From Novosphingobium guangzhouense (GTDB lineage: Bacteria; Pseudomonadota; Alphaproteobacteria; Sphingomonadales; Sphingomonadaceae), in contig NZ_LYMM01000030.1 in the NCBI RefSeq assembly GCF_002896965.1, positions 42,059 to 106,058 on the forward strand: a stretch of DNA of 64,000 nucleotides. Direction: 5' to 3'. Position 1 is the first letter of the stretch; each line of letters starts with the position of its first letter. Position numbers and translations under genes: made by a program. This document shows, piece by piece, positions 9,086 through 17,482 of the stretch. The notes under the pieces are model-generated. The model had not been told where the DNA came from and ran no database searches. It was given only the letters and a program-made list of their open reading frames with translations.

Positions 9086-11598
9086 ACAAGCGCGGCTCTG
9101 GCACGGAGGTTCTTGCCGAATACAACCGCAAGCGCGACTTCGCGAAGACCGCTGAGCCAGCGGGAAAACGCGGAAAGAACGGCGGCAACGCTTTCGTCGT
9201 GCAGAAGCATGCGGCACGGCGGTTGCACTGGGATTTCCGTCTCGAAGTCGATGGCGTGCTCAAGTCCTGGGCGGTGACCCGGGGACCGAGCGCCGATCCC
9301 GAAGACAAGCGCCTTGCCGTGCGCACTGAGGACCACCCGCTGTCCTACGGCGCGTTCGAAGGCGGCATCCCGAAGGGCGAATACGGCGGCGGTACGGTGA
9401 TGCTCTGGGATCGAGGCACCTGGGCACCGATCGCGGGCAAAAGCGTGAAGGACATCGAAGACGGCCACCTCCACTTCACGCTCGATGGCGAGCGGATGAA
9501 GGGCGAATGGCTGCTCGTGCGCATGAAGCCCCGGCCGGGAGAAAAGCGCGAGAACTGGCTGCTGCGCAAGGTGCAGGATGCCCATGCTCAGGCCGGCGAT
9601 GTCCTCGTCGAACAGGGCCTGACCAGCGTCCTCACCGGCCGCACCATGGCCGAGATCGAAACCGACAAGAGCGGCACCCTTTCGCTAAAGGGCAAGAAGG
9701 GCGATGCCTTTGCGCACGTCATGGAGAAGGCCGCCTCCCGCAACGCGCGGCAGAAGCGCCCCTCCCGCAAAGGCTCGGGCAAGCCGCCGAAATTCCGCCC
9801 CGTCCAGCTAGCCACGCTGGTCGATACCGTGCCCACCGGCAACTTGTGGATGCACGAGATCAAGTTCGACGGTTACCGCGCGCTTATCGCCGCAGCGGGG
9901 AACAGGATCGTCGTCCATACCCGCAGCGGCCTCGACTGGACGGACAAGTTCGCCCCGCTTGTCGCACATATCGCCGCGCTGGACCTGCCGCCCTGCCTGA
10001 TCGACGGCGAGATCATCGCGCGCGGGGCGCAGGGCAACCCCGATTTCTCCAGCCTCCAGGCCGTACTCAAGCGCGGCAAGGGCAGCCAGGGCGCAGATCA
10101 GCCCCTGGAATTCCACGCCTTCGATCTCCTCGAACTGGAGGACGAGGATCTTGCGGCGATGCCCAACATCGAACGCAAGGAACGGCTGGAGGCGCTGCTG
10201 GCGGATGCCATGCCGCCCGTCTTCGTCGCGGACCATGTGATCGGCGCGGGCGAGACGCTCTACGATGCGATGTGCGGCGCCGGACAGGAAGGGATCATCG
10301 CCAAGCGCATAGACGCCCCCTATCGGGGCCGCCGCACGAAGGACTGGGTGAAGGTCAAATGCACCCGGCGGCAGGAGTTCGTCATCGTGGGATGGGCGAA
10401 GTCGAACGCAAAGGCTCGGCCATTCTCCTCGCTGCTGCTGGGGCAATACGAGGGCAAGACGCTTGTCTATCGCGGCAAGGTGGGCACCGGCTTTGACGCG
10501 GAGGATCTTGCCGACATGGCGGGAAGGCTTGAGAAGCTGGCGCGCAAGACACCGCCGCTGGACGTCGACAAGGCAGAGGCACGCGGCGCGCGCTGGGTCA
10601 CTCCGAAGCTGGTGGCGGAAGTCGCCTTCGCTGAACTGACCGCCGAGGGCCGCGTGCGCCATGGCAGCTTTCTTGGCCTGAGGAGCGACAAGAAGGCCCA
10701 GGCGGTGAAGCCGGAGAAAGCGCAGCCCACGCCACAGGCCGCGATCGCCGTGACAATCAGCAACCGCGAGCGTGTGATCTTCCCTGAAAGCAGCGACACC
10801 AAAGGCGACCTCGCGGATTACTACGCCGCCGTCGCGCCGCTGATGCTGCCGTTCGTGGCGAACCGGCCGATCAGCCTCGTGCGCTGTCCGCAGGGCCGGG
10901 CAAAGAAATGCTTCTTCCAGAAGCATGATAGCGGCACGTTCGGCGATCACGTCCATCACGTGCCGATCCGCGAAAAAGACGGCGGCGCGGAGGACTACCT
11001 CTACCTGCGCGATGCCGAGGGCCTGCTGTCCTGTGTGCAGATGGGCACGATCGAGTTCCACGCCTGGGCGTCACGGATCGACGATGTGGAACATCCCGAT
11101 CGCATGATCTTCGACCTCGATCCCGACGAGGGGCTGGACTTCAAGGCATGCGTCCGGGCCGCCGGCGACATCCGCGCCCGACTTGCCGACCTCGGGCTAG
11201 TGACCTTCGCAATGCTGTCCGGCGGCAAGGGCGTCCATGTCGTCGTACCGCTGAAGCGTGGGCACGACTGGGACACCCACAAGGACTTCGCCCGCCGCTT
11301 CGCCGAAGCTATGAGCCTTGCCGAGCCCGACCGCTATGTCGCGACGATGAGCAAGGCCAGGCGTAAGGGCCGCATCTTCATCGACTGGCTGCGCAACCAG
11401 CGAGGGGCCACCGCCGTGCTGCCCTATTCCGCGCGATCACGCGACGGTGCCCCGGTCGCGGTGCCAGTGAACTGGGATGAGCTCGGCCAGATGAGTAACG
11501 CCCACCCATTCTCGATCAGTGATGCGACCGTCCTAATGGAACATGCCGAGAATCTGCGAGGATGGGGGTTCGCCGACCAAGCCCTGCCCATGGTCTGA
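9082..11598 (+). CDS. ligD: ATP-dependent DNA ligase LigD (phosphoesterase-ligase-polymerase)
   Basis: 838-residue multifunctional end-joining ligase. Domain order is 3'-phosphoesterase (about 35-170, with FVVQKHAARRLHWDFRLE), ligase (about 235-530, active-site Lys261 in HEIKFDGYR), then primase-like polymerase (about 560-830, metal-binding DLDP with Asp678 and Asp680). This PE-Lig-Pol order is the one found in Pseudomonas and other proteobacteria; mycobacteria place Pol first. The ATG at 9082 is chosen because it overlaps the MgtC gene's stop (ATGA) and the protein begins in register with the family. Together with Ku it gives a complete two-component NHEJ system. Confidence 0.95.
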   Translation: MNKRGSGTEVLAEYNRKRDFAKTAEPAGKRGKNGGNAFVVQKHAARRLHWDFRLEVDGVLKSWAVTRGPSADPEDKRLAVRTEDHPLSYGAFEGGIPKGEYGGGTVMLWDRGTWAPIAGKSVKDIEDGHLHFTLDGERMKGEWLLVRMKPRPGEKRENWLLRKVQDAHAQAGDVLVEQGLTSVLTGRTMAEIETDKSGTLSLKGKKGDAFAHVMEKAASRNARQKRPSRKGSGKPPKFRPVQLATLVDTVPTGNLWMHEIKFDGYRALIAAAGNRIVVHTRSGLDWTDKFAPLVAHIAALDLPPCLIDGEIIARGAQGNPDFSSLQAVLKRGKGSQGADQPLEFHAFDLLELEDEDLAAMPNIERKERLEALLADAMPPVFVADHVIGAGETLYDAMCGAGQEGIIAKRIDAPYRGRRTKDWVKVKCTRRQEFVIVGWAKSNAKARPFSSLLLGQYEGKTLVYRGKVGTGFDAEDLADMAGRLEKLARKTPPLDVDKAEARGARWVTPKLVAEVAFAELTAEGRVRHGSFLGLRSDKKAQAVKPEKAQPTPQAAIAVTISNRERVIFPESSDTKGDLADYYAAVAPLMLPFVANRPISLVRCPQGRAKKCFFQKHDSGTFGDHVHHVPIREKDGGAEDYLYLRDAEGLLSCVQMGTIEFHAWASRIDDVEHPDRMIFDLDPDEGLDFKACVRAAGDIRARLADLGLVTFAMLSGGKGVHVVVPLKRGHDWDTHKDFARRFAEAMSLAEPDRYVATMSKARRKGRIFIDWLRNQRGATAVLPYSARSRDGAPVAVPVNWDELGQMSNAHPFSISDATVLMEHAENLRGWGFADQALPMV

Positions 11599-11658
11599 TC
11601 ACATGCAGATGCTGCTTCAAAATTCCAGCCTGTCCGCCAATTGAAATAACCGGCAAGT

Positions 11659-12018
11659 TTAGCGGTGGCCCTGCCTTTCGCACATACCCGCAGCCTTGTC
11701 CGCCAGTTCGAAGTCGCCAGCACGAAGAGCGGTTTTCCGGGCCTCTGCGCATTGACCCTCCGCGATCTGACTACCGACTTCTTCCCTCAGGCTCTGCTCC
11801 TTGCGCACTTCTTCGCGCGCTTCGTTCTTGTCGCGCAGGCGTTCGACTTCGTTGAAGGAGGAGTATCGCTGCTCTGCCGGGTTGTCGCCCACAGTGCCTT
11901 GCCGAATGCCGCAGCTGGAAACATTGCCAAGGCGGTAGCATGTCGCGGTCTGCGCTACGACCGGAGACAAGGGGAACGCTACAAGGCAAAGTGCCGCTGC
12001 CGCTGGAAAGAGTTTCAT
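11659..12018 (-). CDS. Hypothetical small secreted cysteine-containing protein
   Basis: 119 residues. A clear Sec signal peptide (MKLFPAAAALCLVAFPLSP) ends near VVA-QT, giving a mature periplasmic protein of about 95 residues. The mature part has four cysteines (CYR, SSCGI, GQCAE, GMCER), which could form two disulfides, and a charged, probably helical stretch (EVERLRDKNEAREEVRKEQS). I do not recognise a named family. It stands alone, convergent with ligD and upstream of the acs terminator. The signal peptide and codon use typical of the window make it a real gene. Confidence 0.65.
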   Translation of the reverse strand: MKLFPAAAALCLVAFPLSPVVAQTATCYRLGNVSSCGIRQGTVGDNPAEQRYSSFNEVERLRDKNEAREEVRKEQSLREEVGSQIAEGQCAEARKTALRAGDFELADKAAGMCERQGHR

Positions 12019-12121
12019 TGGTGCCCCGGTATCCTGAAATGGACGTAAGGCATCAGGTTACGTGGCGCTGCCTGTCGGTCAAGGACGGTCTGACCTTCGA
12101 AGGTTTTAGGCTCATCTTGAA

Positions 12122-12146
12122 GGGCCCGCGCACAAGGCGCGGGCTC
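12122..12146 (-). terminator. Hairpin downstream of acs
   Basis: GCCCGCGC / GCGCGGGC perfect 8-bp GC stem (12124-12131 with 12137-12144) with a 5-base loop, extended by two more pairs. It lies just after the acs stop codon on the minus strand. The following T-tract is short (CCTTC), so termination may be incomplete. Confidence 0.6.
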
Positions 12147-12160
12147 TTGCGTCTTGACGA

Positions 12161-14110
12161 TCAGGCGCTGACTGGCTGGGGACGATTCGCCAGCAGGTTG
12201 TCGACAACCGAAGGGTCGGCCAGCGTCGAAGTGTCGCCCAGGTTCGACACGTCGTTTTCACCGATCTTGCGCAGAATGCGACGCATGATCTTGCCCGACC
12301 GGGTCTTGGGCAGCCCCGGAGCGAACTGGATCACATCAGGCGTCGCGATCGGACCGATTTCGTGGCGAACCCATGCAATCAGTTCCTTGCGCAAGGCTTC
12401 GTCAGGCTCGACCTCGCTGTTGCAGGTCACGAATGCATAGATGCCCTGCCCTTTGATTTCATGCGGCATGCCGACCACCGCGGCTTCCGCGACCTTTTGA
12501 TGGGCAACGAGCGCGCTTTCGATTTCGGCGGTTCCCATGCGATGCCCGGACACGTTGATGACATCGTCGATGCGGCCGGTGATCCAGTAGTATCCATCCT
12601 CATCGCGGCGGCAGCCATCGCCAGTGAAGTAGCTGCCTTTGAAAGTGCTGAAATAGGTCTGGAAGAAACGCTCGTGATCGCCCCAGACGGTGCGCATCTG
12701 GCCCGGCCAGCTATCGACGATGACGAGGCAACCATCGCCGGCCCCCTCGATCTCGTGGCCGTCGTTATCGAGGAGGCGCGGTTGCACGCCAAACATTGGA
12801 CGCGTAGCGGAACCCGGCTTGAGCGCGGTGGCGCCCGGCAGAGGCGAGATCATGACGCCACCGGTTTCGGTCTGCCACCAAGTATCGACGATCGGGCACC
12901 GCCCTTCGCCCACCACTTCATGATACCACGCCCAAGCTTCCGGATTGATGGGTTCGCCCACCGAACCGAGCAGGCGCAGCGACTTCCGGCTGGTCTTCTG
13001 CACCCAGTCGTTGCCTTCACGCATGAGAGCACGCAGCGCGGTCGGCGCGCCGTAGAAAATCTCTACCCCGAACTTGTCGACGATCTGCCAGAACCGGCTG
13101 GGATCGGGGAAGTTCGGCACGCCCTCGAACATAACGGTTGTCGCACCGTTCATCAGCGGGCCGTAGACAGCATAGCTGTGACCGGTCACCCAGCCGATGT
13201 CAGCGGCGCACCAGTAGATTTGCCCGGGACGGTAATCGAACACGTATTCGTGCGTCATCGATGCCCATACCGAATAGCCCCCCGTGGTATGCAGAACGCC
13301 CTTGGGCTTTCCGGTCGATCCTGAAGTGTAGAGAATGAACAGCGGGTCTTCGGCGTTCATCTCCTGAACGGGGCACTCGGCGTCCTGTTGCGCCACAGCG
13401 GACGCCCAATCGACATCGCGGTCCTCCACCATGGGGACAGGCGTGCCGGTGTGCGCCAGGACGATCACGCTGTCGACGCCGGGGCAATGCTCCAGCGCTT
13501 CGTCGACATTGGCCTTTAGGGGAACCTTCTTGCCGCCGCGCAGTCCTGCGTCGGCGGTCAGGACGATCCTGCTGTCGCAGTCCTGAATGCGATTGGCCAG
13601 TGCATCGGGCGAAAAACCGGCGAAGACGATCGAATGAATCGCGCCGATGCGCGCGCAGGCAAGCATGGCCACGGCCGCTTCCGGCACCATCGGCAGATAG
13701 ATGGTTACCCGTTCACCTTTCCTGACGCCGCGCGCTTTCAGCAGATTGGCGAACCGACAAACATCCTCGTGCAACTGACGATACGTGATGCGGCGTTCCG
13801 GATTGGAGGGGCTGTCCGGTTCCCAGAGGATCGCAACCTGATCGCCGCGCTCCGCCAGATGACGATCAAGGCAGTTGGCGGCAAGGTTCAGCGTGCCGTC
13901 GGTGAACCAGGAAATGCCGAAATCCTCTTCGTGAAAGCTGGTCTGCTTCACCACGCTGAACGGCCTGATCCAGTCCAGGCGCTGGGCTTCTTCCCGCCAG
14001 AAGGCGTCCGGATCGGACACCGAGCGCGCGTACATCTCCTGGTAGCGGGCATCGTCGACAAGCGCAGTCCGGCTCCACTGGGCGGGAACGGGATAGACGG
14101 ACTCGGCCAT
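12161..14110 (-). CDS. acs: Acetyl-CoA synthetase (AMP-forming)
   Basis: 649-residue acetate-CoA ligase: acetate + ATP + CoA to acetyl-CoA + AMP + PPi in the cytoplasm. It has the adenylate-forming signature [11 protein letters not shown], the acetate pocket and the WWQTETGG motif. The C-terminal domain has [11 protein letters not shown], whose lysine (Lys607) corresponds to the residue acetylated to inactivate Salmonella Acs. The ATG at 14110 follows GAGAGGAAA; the open frame extends 31 codons upstream without similarity. A GNAT acetyltransferase gene is divergently transcribed across ~212 bases, suggesting post-translational control. Confidence 0.96.
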   Translation of the reverse strand: MAESVYPVPAQWSRTALVDDARYQEMYARSVSDPDAFWREEAQRLDWIRPFSVVKQTSFHEEDFGISWFTDGTLNLAANCLDRHLAERGDQVAILWEPDSPSNPERRITYRQLHEDVCRFANLLKARGVRKGERVTIYLPMVPEAAVAMLACARIGAIHSIVFAGFSPDALANRIQDCDSRIVLTADAGLRGGKKVPLKANVDEALEHCPGVDSVIVLAHTGTPVPMVEDRDVDWASAVAQQDAECPVQEMNAEDPLFILYTSGSTGKPKGVLHTTGGYSVWASMTHEYVFDYRPGQIYWCAADIGWVTGHSYAVYGPLMNGATTVMFEGVPNFPDPSRFWQIVDKFGVEIFYGAPTALRALMREGNDWVQKTSRKSLRLLGSVGEPINPEAWAWYHEVVGEGRCPIVDTWWQTETGGVMISPLPGATALKPGSATRPMFGVQPRLLDNDGHEIEGAGDGCLVIVDSWPGQMRTVWGDHERFFQTYFSTFKGSYFTGDGCRRDEDGYYWITGRIDDVINVSGHRMGTAEIESALVAHQKVAEAAVVGMPHEIKGQGIYAFVTCNSEVEPDEALRKELIAWVRHEIGPIATPDVIQFAPGLPKTRSGKIMRRILRKIGENDVSNLGDTSTLADPSVVDNLLANRPQPVSA

Positions 14111-14322
14111 TCGATTTTCCTCTCGTATTGTCGGACCGGGCTCTTCCGGCCTCGATGTTGCGTAGCACAATGGGCGGGGGCGATCATGTTGGACCATAGT
14201 CAAACAGCGCTCCGGCCCATGTGCCGGTTTCCCTGAAGATGGCGGGCGATGTGATCTCGATCAAGGTGCTTCGAACGGTTGTGGGCCATGAAGGCGCCGT
14301 TCAATCGAAAGGTGTTTCTGCC

Positions 14323-14826
14323 ATGATCGTCACTCTCCCTACCCGTTCGGGCATCGACCTTGACGTGCGCCCGGCAACCGAAGGCGATGCACCGGCCCTG
14401 ACCGACTTCTTCGACCGCGTGACCGATGAAGACCGCCGCTTCCGGTTCCTGTCTGCTACCGATCATGTCGGACCCGTGCTGCTTGAGCCGCTTGTCCATG
14501 CGGATCACTTCCGCACCGAATCCTGGGTGGGCATCAACCGTGCCAGCGGGCAGATCGTCGCCTCGGGCCTGCTTGCCTGTGACGGTCCGCTCGACACCGG
14601 GGAAATCGCGATCTCGGTCTGTGGCAATCACCGCGGCAAGGGCATCGGCTGGGCCATGCTGGACTATCTCTCGGCGCAGGCAAAAGCGCGCGGATGCCGG
14701 CGCGCAATCTCGATAGAAAGCCGCGACAATCACGCCGCGATCGGGCTTGAGCGCGAAAAAGGCTTCATGCCCGAACCATTTGCCGCGGACCCTGCCCTTG
14801 TCGTGCTGGAAAAAACCTTCCGCTGA
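14323..14826 (+). CDS. GNAT family N-acetyltransferase, divergent from acs
   Basis: 167-residue single-domain acetyltransferase. The acetyl-CoA pyrophosphate loop HRGKGIG (Q/R-x-x-G-x-G/A form) lies in the GNAT core, after a beta-strand with AISVCGN. The N-terminal RPATEGDAPALTDFF is the usual strand-helix start. I place the start at the ATG at 14323. An in-frame ATG at 14221 would add 34 non-GNAT residues. The position opposite acs recalls acuA/acsA in Bacillus, where the GNAT enzyme acetylates and silences AcsA. The target here is inferred from context only. A general small-molecule acetyltransferase is the alternative. Confidence 0.82.
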   Translation: MIVTLPTRSGIDLDVRPATEGDAPALTDFFDRVTDEDRRFRFLSATDHVGPVLLEPLVHADHFRTESWVGINRASGQIVASGLLACDGPLDTGEIAISVCGNHRGKGIGWAMLDYLSAQAKARGCRRAISIESRDNHAAIGLEREKGFMPEPFAADPALVVLEKTFR

Positions 14827-14884
14827 TCAGCTAACCGGCCGGTAACCTTTATCGAGGCATGGGGTTTCCCCCTTAGGAGACCCC

Positions 14885-15202
14885 ATGCGCGATTCCCTGA
14901 GTACAGATCCGTCAGGCAACAGGACGTCCCGCTCCGCAAGGGTCGGCGTATCGATCCTGTGCGACGTGCGGCAGGGAACCCGGCCCTGGAAGCAGGCAAG
15001 GCTTGAAGACCTGTCGCCGGGAGGGTTCCGTATCGCCCAGCTTCCCGATGCACGCACGGAAGTACCGTTGCGCATCCGTATTCCCGGCCTCCACCTTCTT
15101 AGCGCCCGCATATGCTGGATGCGGGAAGGCGCGATCGGGTGCGAGTTCGCCGAGCCTCTTCATATCGCGGTGTTCGAACATATCGTGCGCGCGTCAGGCT
15201 GA
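14885..15202 (+). CDS. PilZ domain protein
   Basis: 105-residue stand-alone PilZ-type protein, a family that binds the second messenger c-di-GMP and passes the signal to motility, polysaccharide or adhesion machinery. The sequence has an RxxR-like basic stretch near the start (TSRSARVGV) and DLSPGGFRI, the (D/N)xSxxG element on the next strand. The RxxxR motif is imperfect, so c-di-GMP binding is likely but not certain. No GGDEF or EAL gene is near. A second PilZ gene lies at 58055. The transcript ends at the hairpin that follows. Confidence 0.75.
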   Translation: MRDSLSTDPSGNRTSRSARVGVSILCDVRQGTRPWKQARLEDLSPGGFRIAQLPDARTEVPLRIRIPGLHLLSARICWMREGAIGCEFAEPLHIAVFEHIVRASG

Positions 15203-15223
15203 CATTACCGTCGCCTGACATCA

Positions 15224-15253
15224 AAAAGGGCGGGCCTTTCGACCCGCCCTTTT
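15224..15253. terminator. Bidirectional rho-independent terminator
   Basis: AAAAGGGCGGG (15224-15234) pairs perfectly with CCCGCCCTTTT (15243-15253) across an 8-base loop. A-runs on the left and T-runs on the right serve both convergent units: the PilZ gene on the plus strand and lpdA on the minus strand. Confidence 0.88.
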
Positions 15254-15277
15254 CAATTCCGGTTCCGACGCCGCGCG

Positions 15278-16693
15278 TCAGATGTGGATCGCGCGTCCGT
15301 AAGCGGCCAGCGTCGCTTCGTGCATCGTTTCCGAGATCGTCGGGTGCGGGAACACGGTGTTCATCAGTTCCGCCTCGGTCGTCTCAAGTGTCTTGCCGAC
15401 GACGTAGCCCTGGATCATCTCGGTAACTTCTGCGCCGATCATGTGCGCGCCCAGCAGTTCGCCGGTCTTCGCATCGAACACGGTCTTCACGAAGCCTTCC
15501 GGCTCGCCCAGCGCGATCGCCTTGCCGTTGCCGATGAACGGGAAGGTGCCGGCCTTGACCTCGTAGCCCTCTTCCTTCGCCTTGGCTTCGGTGAGGCCGA
15601 CCGACGCGATCTGCGGGTGGCAGTACGTGCAGCCCGGAATGTTGCGACGGTCCAGAGCGTGCGGATGCACGTCCTTGTTGCCCAGTTCCTTGGCGATCGA
15701 TTCCGCCGTGGTGACGCCTTCATGGCTGGCCTTGTGCGCCAGCCACGGGCCCTTCACGCAGTCGCCGATGGCCCAGACGCCCGGTACGTTGGTGCGGCCA
15801 TAGTCGTCCACCTTGACGAAGAACTTCTCGTCGGGCTCGATCTTGAGTTCTTCCAGACCGATGTTCTCGACGTTCGGCACGATGCCGATGGCGACGATGA
15901 CGTGGCTGAATTCCTGCGTCTCTTCCTTGCCGCCCTTGGGCGTGATCTTGACCGAGACGCCCTTGTCCGATGCCTTGACGTCGCTGGCCTTGGCTCCGGT
16001 GAGGATCTTCATCCCCTGCTTGGTCAGCGCCTTTTCAAGGAACGCCGACACGTCCTTGTCCTCGACCGGCACGATGCGGTCCATCATCTCGACGACCGTA
16101 ACATCAACGCCCATGTCGTTGTAGAAGCTGGCAAACTCGATACCAATCGCGCCCGATCCAAGGACCAGCAGCTTTGTCGGCATTTCCTTGGGCGTCATCG
16201 CATGGCGGTAGGTCCAGATGCGGTTGCCGTCCGACTTGGCGCCGGGCAGTTCTCGCGCACGGGCGCCGGTGGCGATGATGATGTGCTTGGCCGAAAGGGT
16301 CTCGGTGCCCTTGTCGCCGGTTACTTCCAGCTTGCCCGGCGCGACCAGCTTGCCGGTGCCCATGTGCACGGTGATCTTGTTCTTCTTCATCAGGTGCGTG
16401 ACGCCCTGATTGAGCTGCTTGGCAACGCCGCGCGAACGCTTGACGATGGCGTCGAGGTCGGCGGTGATGTTCTCCGCCGCAAGGCCATAGTCCTTGGCGT
16501 GCTTCATGTGGTGCAGCACTTCGGCCGAGCGCAGCAGCGCCTTGGTCGGGATGCAGCCCCAGTTGAGGCAGATGCCGCCGAGCAGTTCACGCTCGACGAT
16601 GGCGGTCTTCAGGCCCAGCTGCGCACTGCGGATGGCCGCGACATAGCCGCCGGGACCGGAACCGAGAACGATGACGTCGTAAGTATCAGCCAC
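15278..16693 (-). CDS. lpdA: Dihydrolipoyl dehydrogenase (E3)
   Basis: 471-residue flavoprotein disulfide reductase that reoxidises the dihydrolipoyl group of 2-oxo acid dehydrogenase E2 subunits, passing electrons to NAD+. It shows the FAD motif GSGPGGYVAA, the redox disulfide GGICLNWGCIPT (Cys-x4-Cys), the NAD motif LGSGAIGIEF, and the C-terminal dimerisation domain with HPTISE carrying the catalytic His-Glu. It is the last gene of the minus-strand E2-thioesterase-thioesterase-E3 unit, 4 bases after the preceding gene, so it is most likely the PDH-specific E3. Confidence 0.96.
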   Translation of the reverse strand: MADTYDVIVLGSGPGGYVAAIRSAQLGLKTAIVERELLGGICLNWGCIPTKALLRSAEVLHHMKHAKDYGLAAENITADLDAIVKRSRGVAKQLNQGVTHLMKKNKITVHMGTGKLVAPGKLEVTGDKGTETLSAKHIIIATGARARELPGAKSDGNRIWTYRHAMTPKEMPTKLLVLGSGAIGIEFASFYNDMGVDVTVVEMMDRIVPVEDKDVSAFLEKALTKQGMKILTGAKASDVKASDKGVSVKITPKGGKEETQEFSHVIVAIGIVPNVENIGLEELKIEPDEKFFVKVDDYGRTNVPGVWAIGDCVKGPWLAHKASHEGVTTAESIAKELGNKDVHPHALDRRNIPGCTYCHPQIASVGLTEAKAKEEGYEVKAGTFPFIGNGKAIALGEPEGFVKTVFDAKTGELLGAHMIGAEVTEMIQGYVVGKTLETTEAELMNTVFPHPTISETMHEATLAAYGRAIHI

Positions 16694-16697
16694 TGAA

Positions 16698-17078
16698 TTA
16701 GCTCTCCTGCTCGATTGCGCGGGGCCTGCCCGCGTCGTCTATCGCAACGAAGGTGAAGGTCGCCTGCGTGACCTGCACCTGTTCTTCTTCATGCCGGTGG
16801 CGCCGCCATGCCTCGACCGCAATGGTCATCGAGGAACGGCCCACCTTCCTGAGTTGTCCGTAAACGCTGACCTCGTCACCCACCTTGACCGGCTTGTGGA
16901 ACTGCATGCCGTCCATGGCGATGGTGACGGCACGGCCATGCGAATGACGCGCCGCGATCAGCCCGGCGCCCATGTCCATCAGGCTCATCAGCCAGCCACC
17001 GAAGATATCGCCATAAGCATTGGCGTCTGCGGGCATGGCGGTGATGCGGATGACGGGTTCGCGGTACTCTTCCGCCAT
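16698..17078 (-). CDS. Acyl-CoA thioesterase, hotdog fold (YciA-like)
   Basis: 126-residue single hotdog-domain thioesterase that hydrolyses acyl-CoA to free acid and CoA. The signature ANAYGDIFGGWLMSLMDMG matches the YciA group. Asp35 in this stretch aligns with the catalytic Asp44 of Haemophilus HI0827, and VGRSSMTI with the later conserved segment. It sits one base after its paralogue (17080-17481) and 4 bases before lpdA. Placement between PDH E2 and E3 suggests control of the acetyl-CoA or CoA pool, but the substrate is not fixed by sequence. Confidence 0.85.
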   Translation of the reverse strand: MAEEYREPVIRITAMPADANAYGDIFGGWLMSLMDMGAGLIAARHSHGRAVTIAMDGMQFHKPVKVGDEVSVYGQLRKVGRSSMTIAVEAWRRHRHEEEQVQVTQATFTFVAIDDAGRPRAIEQES

Positions 17079-17079
17079 T

Positions 17080-17481
17080 TCAAACTATCTCCGAGGCCGG
17101 CGCGGCTGCGCCTCCAATGGCTCTGGGCCTGTCGTTTTCATCCAGCGTCACGAACGTGAACAGCCCGGTGGCGACTTCCACCTGATGCTCGCTCGCCCGC
17201 GCGCGGCCGAAGCCGCGCGTGGCGATCGTCATCGATGTGCGCCCCGTTCTCTGCACGCTCGCATAGACGTTGAGTTCATCACCCACGAGCATGACGCCGG
17301 GAAACGTAAAGTCGGTCGCGCCCACCACCACGGCCTTGTGGCCGGTGCGGCGGGTGACCAGCGAGGCGGCGCCAAGGGCCAGCTGGCTCATCAGCCAGCC
17401 CCCGAAAACGCCACCATAGGGATTGAGGTCGGTGGGCATCGCGGTGACGCGAATGACCAACTCTCCGGCCTCATGCTCCAT
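17080..17481 (-). CDS. Hotdog-fold acyl-CoA thioesterase paralogue lacking the YciA aspartate
   Basis: 133-residue paralogue of the adjacent thioesterase; the two align without gaps through the active-site helix. It keeps FGGWLMSQ and the RTSMTIATR segment. Where the neighbour has Asp24 and Asp35 (DIFGG...MDM), this copy has Gly24 and Ala35 (GVFGG...LAL). Asp35 corresponds to the catalytic aspartate of HI0827/YciA. The protein may be inactive, use another residue, or serve as the partner of a hetero-oligomer. It starts 1 base after the E2 stop codon, so it is co-translated with PDH E2. Confidence 0.78.
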   Translation of the reverse strand: MEHEAGELVIRVTAMPTDLNPYGGVFGGWLMSQLALGAASLVTRRTGHKAVVVGATDFTFPGVMLVGDELNVYASVQRTGRTSMTIATRGFGRARASEHQVEVATGLFTFVTLDENDRPRAIGGAAAPASEIV

Positions 17482-17482
17482 A

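Noticed and set aside
15284..16696. Long plus-strand open frame opposite lpdA
   Set aside because: It mirrors the E3 coding frame in GC-rich DNA; lpdA has all catalytic motifs and the opposite frame has none.
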